Shown here one piece after another: positions 4,183-6,765 of a stretch of 6,765 bases of DNA (the stretch's first letter is position 1; each line of letters starts with the position of its first letter). Under the pieces are notes generated by a model. That model was not told the origin of the DNA. It searched no databases and saw only the letters and a list, made by a program, of their open reading frames with translations. The position numbers and the translations under genes were made by a program. Origin of the DNA: an uncultured Clostridia bacterium (GTDB taxonomy: Bacteria > Bacillota > Clostridia > Oscillospirales > CAG-272); NCBI GenBank assembly GCA_947624945.1, contig CANQMJ010000129.1, positions 1 to 6,765 on the forward strand, written 5' to 3'.

Positions 4183-6363
4183 TTGACAGAAACATATTCC
4201 GTTGCCGGCTATTGCCGCATATCGGTCGACGAAGAACTCGACAGAGACAATACGTCTATCGAGAATCAAAAATCGATCATATCTGACTTTGTATCAAAGA
4301 AATTCCCCGGTTCATCGCTCGATTTCTTCGAAGACCGCGACCGCTCCGGCTACACATTCGAGCAGCGCGAGGGCTACCGGAAAATGCGCCCGTTTCTCAT
4401 GTCGCACAAATACGACATTCTTGTCGTCAAAGACTTTTCAAGATTCTCGCGCCGCAACTCACGCGGACTTGTCGAGCTTGAGGACCTGCGAGACGCAGGC
4501 GTGCGCATCATATCCGTCGGCGACTCGATAGATTATCCTACCTACGACGACTGGACGGCGATACAGTTTCGCTTTCTCATAAACGAGATGCCTGTCACCG
4601 ACGCATCAAAAAAGGTCAAGTCGGTCGTTAAAAGCCGACAGTCTAAGGGCGAATGGATCTGCGCCGCCCCATACGGCTACATCGTCAACAAAAAGCACGA
4701 ATTCGAGGTCGTGCCGACCGAAGCCGAGATCGTGCGCGAGATCTTCCGCCTCTACATCGACGGATGGGGCTATAAACGCATTGCCAATCATCTGACCGAA
4801 CTCGGGATCCCCACCCCACGCATGTCGGAACGCGAGCGAAAAGAATCCGACAGGGAAGAGTACCGCCGTCAGGTGAAAAACGAATGGTCGATCATAACCG
4901 TCCAGCATATCCTCGACAACGACTTTTACATCGGGACTTTGCGCCAGGGCAAATTCACGCGCAAGAAAATAAACGGCCGCGACATAAGACGCGGCGAGGA
5001 CGAGCACATCGTGTTCGAGCATCATCACCAAGAGATCGTCGACTACCGTACATTTGCAACAGTCCGTTCGCTGCGCGAGAAGCGCACAAAGACAAACTAT
5101 CGCGGCGTCAAGAAATACGACAACGTCTACTCCGGTTTTCTTGAATGCGGCGACTGCGGTGCGCCGATGTTCGCTATGAGCCGCCCCGACCTCAAAGAGG
5201 CGTACAGATGCGGGACATATCACCGCCGAGGGATCAAGGGCTGTACGAGCCATCATATACACGCCGAAACACTTGACTCTTTCATCAAGCTCTATGTAAA
5301 GAAGGTCAAAGAAAACTCGTCCGCGATGCTCGACAAGCTCAACAATTCTATCGAGAAAGAAGACAGCGACGTCGCGGAAAAAGAGTGCACTATCGAAAAC
5401 CTTGCCGCCGCCGTTGCCGACTTGCGCGAGGAGCTGAAGGCGGCAAAACGTCAACGCATCCGCGACATAATGAAGCATCCCGAAAATGAGGATATTCTGA
5501 CCGAAACATACGATGAGATCGAGGACGACATAACCGCAAGGATCCAGGGACTCGAAAATCAGATCTTGCTGACCGAAGACAAGCGAAATACCATTATCGA
5601 GGTAAACCGCGCTGCAAAAACGGCGCTCGACATCTTTGATGATATCCTTAACAAAGAAAGACTCGACAGAGGCGACCTTGAACTCATCATCAACAAAATA
5701 CGTGTGTTTGAGGATCATATTGAAATAGAGCTTCGGTCCGACATCGACTCGCTCTTGCGCTGCGGCGAGCTGCCGCGGGAGGATACCGCAAATTTTAACT
5801 GCGGCACGGAAAATATCACACAAACAGAAACGGAACTCGTCCAGTCATCTGAAAAGCACTGCGACAAGGTTTTCCGTGCCAATGTCATCAATAACGGCGA
5901 CCCGCTTGAAATATACACCGACCGCGACGGGGAAGTCATATTCAAAAAATATTCCCCCATCGGCGAGCTTACAACGTTCGCGGCACAGTACGCGGACACA
6001 CTGTCCAAGACGTGCGGACTGTCCGTCGTCATCACCGACCGCGACGCCGTAATCGCCACGGCGGGCGTATCGAAGAAGGAATACGTCGATCGCAAGCTGT
6101 CGGAGGAGCTCGAAGCGATAATCGAATCGCGCCAGCCCTACAAATATAACGAATATGCATCGGGTGCAAAGAAGCTGTACGTCACCGACGGTGGCGCGCA
6201 TCACATCCGCTGCGCCGTGCCGATCATAACGGAGGGCGACCTCGTCGGCTGTGTGCTGTCGGTATCGTCCGATGACGCGCCCGTGACTCCCGTCGGCGAC
6301 GAGATCGAAACGAAACTCATCACAACTGCGGCGTCGTTCTTAGGCAAACAGCTTGAAGCGTAA
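4183..6363 (+). CDS. Large serine recombinase fused in frame to the C-terminal part of SpoVT
   Basis: The N-terminal two-thirds is a site-specific integrase/excisionase that cuts and rejoins att sites through a serine-DNA intermediate. The catalytic domain holds YCRIS with nucleophile Ser14 and Arg12, DRDRSGYTFEQREGY (51-65) and KDFSRFSRRN (83-92). The recombinase domain runs about 160-305, including APYGY. A zinc ribbon uses Cys322, Cys325, Cys343 and Cys354. A coiled coil lies about 380-475, and the usual closing motif VFEDHIEIELRSDIDSLL is at 508-525. Such enzymes normally end near 520-570 residues. From Gly572 (GDPLEIYTDRDGEV) to the end the protein matches SpoVT instead: KKYSPIGEL, the GAF-like region and the closing TAASFLGKQLE. 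It lacks the SpoVT N-terminal GRVVIPKEIR DNA-binding segment. The TTG start is supported by AGGTGA (4171-4176) six nt upstream, and the frame matches the promoter. The fusion most likely marks insertion of the element into spoVT; a stable multidomain fusion is the alternative. Confidence 0.9.
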   Translation: MTETYSVAGYCRISVDEELDRDNTSIENQKSIISDFVSKKFPGSSLDFFEDRDRSGYTFEQREGYRKMRPFLMSHKYDILVVKDFSRFSRRNSRGLVELEDLRDAGVRIISVGDSIDYPTYDDWTAIQFRFLINEMPVTDASKKVKSVVKSRQSKGEWICAAPYGYIVNKKHEFEVVPTEAEIVREIFRLYIDGWGYKRIANHLTELGIPTPRMSERERKESDREEYRRQVKNEWSIITVQHILDNDFYIGTLRQGKFTRKKINGRDIRRGEDEHIVFEHHHQEIVDYRTFATVRSLREKRTKTNYRGVKKYDNVYSGFLECGDCGAPMFAMSRPDLKEAYRCGTYHRRGIKGCTSHHIHAETLDSFIKLYVKKVKENSSAMLDKLNNSIEKEDSDVAEKECTIENLAAAVADLREELKAAKRQRIRDIMKHPENEDILTETYDEIEDDITARIQGLENQILLTEDKRNTIIEVNRAAKTALDIFDDILNKERLDRGDLELIINKIRVFEDHIEIELRSDIDSLLRCGELPREDTANFNCGTENITQTETELVQSSEKHCDKVFRANVINNGDPLEIYTDRDGEVIFKKYSPIGELTTFAAQYADTLSKTCGLSVVITDRDAVIATAGVSKKEYVDRKLSEELEAIIESRQPYKYNEYASGAKKLYVTDGGAHHIRCAVPIITEGDLVGCVLSVSSDDAPVTPVGDEIETKLITTAASFLGKQLEA
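5880..5920. other. Predicted element-host attachment junction (attL/attR type)
   Basis: Recombinase-type sequence stops and SpoVT-type sequence begins near 5896, at the codon for Gly572 of the fusion, equivalent to Gly31 of B. subtilis SpoVT. Large serine recombinase genes typically sit beside their own attP, so the integrase 3' end lying at the junction is expected. The exact crossover dinucleotide cannot be placed from one side of the element. The highly conserved GDPLEI(Y/F)(T/V)DRDGEV coding region would be the host target. Confidence 0.55.
5896..6363 (+). pseudogene. spoVT: 3' portion of spoVT, separated from its 5' end
   Basis: SpoVT is a forespore transcription regulator: an AbrB-type swapped-hairpin DNA-binding domain followed by a GAF domain, made under sigma-G in Bacillus subtilis. 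The 155 residues here align from residue 31 to the C-terminus (GDPLEIYTDRDGEVIFKKYSPIGEL, shown here only by its motif: G-D-P-L-E-I, K-K-Y-S-P-I, then ITDRD, GVSKKEY, PIITEGD and TAASFLGKQLE). The first ~30 residues with GRVVIPKEIR are missing and are not found elsewhere in the window. There is no start codon with a ribosome binding site near the junction, so this part can be translated only as the tail of the recombinase. Excision would rejoin it to the 5' part. Confidence 0.8.
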
Positions 6364-6577
6364 CGACAAACGCCCCGCAGACCTGCCCGCACGCAAAGCG
6401 CCGCCCGTGCTCGTCGAGCGCGAATGTCCGTCGCGGCGTGAGCCCGTGCCGGCGATACTGAACGCGGACGGCACATCACAGTGCGCGGTATCGCACTGCT
6501 GCCACGGCTGCGACACGGATGGACGTTTCGCATCGGACGCACATGAACACCGGCGGGACACGTCCTCGTTTATGTAA
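6353..6577 (+). CDS. Possible small Cys/His-rich ORF overlapping the spoVT stop
   Basis: The frame opens at TTG 6353, overlaps the SpoVT stop codon by 11 bp and encodes 74 residues, ending at TAA 6575-6577 just before the hairpin at 6591. Residues around 50-58 read C-A-V-S-H-C-C-H-G-C, which could bind zinc. Codon third positions are G/C-rich like the neighbouring spoVT part. I recognise no family. The ribosome binding site is weak (AGG at 6342-6344), and the GC-rich DNA makes long chance frames common, so this could be non-coding. Confidence 0.3.
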   Translation: MKRNDKRPADLPARKAPPVLVERECPSRREPVPAILNADGTSQCAVSHCCHGCDTDGRFASDAHEHRRDTSSFM

Positions 6578-6590
6578 CTCACAATATCAC

Positions 6591-6630
6591 GCGGAGAGAC
6601 GGCACCAAAAACGCCGTATCTCCGCATTTT
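6591..6630 (+). terminator. Terminator hairpin after the spoVT region
   Basis: The arms gcggagagacggc (6591-6603) and gccgtatctccgc (6613-6625) pair over 13 bp with one mismatch, around a 9-nt A-rich loop, followed by ATTTT (6626-6630). The T-run is short but the stem is strong. It probably ends the spoVT transcript and hence the recombinase-spoVT transcript. Confidence 0.65.
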
Positions 6631-6657
6631 CATGCACGGACTGCGTTTATTCGCCGA

Positions 6658-6676
6658 TTTGCGCGGACGGCGCAAA
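6658..6676. repeat. Short perfect hairpin, 7-bp arms
   Basis: The arms tttgcgc (6658-6664) and gcgcaaa (6670-6676) surround a 5-nt loop ggacg. It lies 30 bp beyond the terminator hairpin and may be a second structure in the same intergenic region. No T-run follows on the + strand. Confidence 0.35.
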
Positions 6677-6744
6677 AGATTTGCCCCGCTGTATGCAGTA
6701 AAATGATATGACCCAGTAAAAAAGAGAAGTTCAGACTTTGGATA

Positions 6745-6753
6745 TGGTATAAT
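6745..6753 (+). promoter_or_regulatory. Extended -10 promoter near the window end
   Basis: TGGTATAAT (6745-6753) is a perfect extended -10 element (TGn plus TATAAT). No good -35 box lies at the usual distance. Transcription would start near 6760 and serve a gene beyond the window. Confidence 0.5.
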
Positions 6754-6765
6754 TAAGTCACCACA

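Noticed and set aside
4606..5823. Long open frame (405 codons) on the minus strand
   Set aside because: It is antisense to the recombinase, whose motifs are unmistakable. The frame stays open because of the G/C-rich third codon positions, and its product has no recognisable motifs.
6201..6675. Two overlapping minus-strand frames over the spoVT end and downstream region
   Set aside because: They overlap clear spoVT coding sequence and the terminator hairpin, and their Arg/Ser-rich products look like antisense translation of GC-rich DNA.
1..6765. CRISPR array, tRNA or rRNA genes
   Set aside because: No regularly spaced direct repeats and no tRNA or rRNA-like sequence were found on either strand.

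Overview
The window looks like DNA of a spore-forming member of the Firmicutes (Clostridia), probably a gut-type lineage. This rests on a SpoVT homologue, a clostridial-style large serine recombinase, sigma-A type promoters and AGGAG-type ribosome binding sites. The identification comes from reading the translations only; no database was searched.

Bases 1-1300 are a graveyard of mobile DNA. They hold the last 28 codons of an unidentified gene, two strong inverted repeats, about 120 bp encoding the extreme C-terminus of a phage terminase large subunit, and, joined directly to it, a decayed fic gene. The fic remnant carries three -1 frameshifts and an internal stop codon. Bases 1300-1855 have no convincing gene but contain several palindromes, a possible promoter with an 18-codon leader ORF, and then a consensus promoter with an overlapping operator-like inverted repeat.

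Bases 1856-4066 encode an AT-rich SF2 DExH helicase of about 736 residues. Its best-supported start is an unusual ATT codon placed correctly after AGGAG. A hairpin terminator follows it. Next comes a consensus extended -10 promoter with a perfect inverted repeat in its spacer, which drives a large serine recombinase starting at TTG 4183.

The most interesting feature is the 3' end of the recombinase gene. From about codon 572 the frame changes without interruption from recombinase to SpoVT, the AbrB/GAF sporulation regulator. It covers the equivalent of SpoVT residue 31 to its C-terminus, without the N-terminal DNA-binding part. The simplest reading is that a mobile element (degraded prophage or similar) entered the host spoVT gene through its own serine recombinase. 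The window would then hold the element's right part, the right attachment junction (about 5880-5920) and the severed 3' part of spoVT. The 5' part of spoVT should lie at the other end of the element, outside this window, and precise excision would restore spoVT. This resembles the skin element in sigK and SPbeta in spsM, but with a different target.

Downstream of spoVT there is a possible small Cys/His-rich ORF, a terminator-like hairpin at 6591-6630 and an extended -10 promoter near the window end for a gene outside it.
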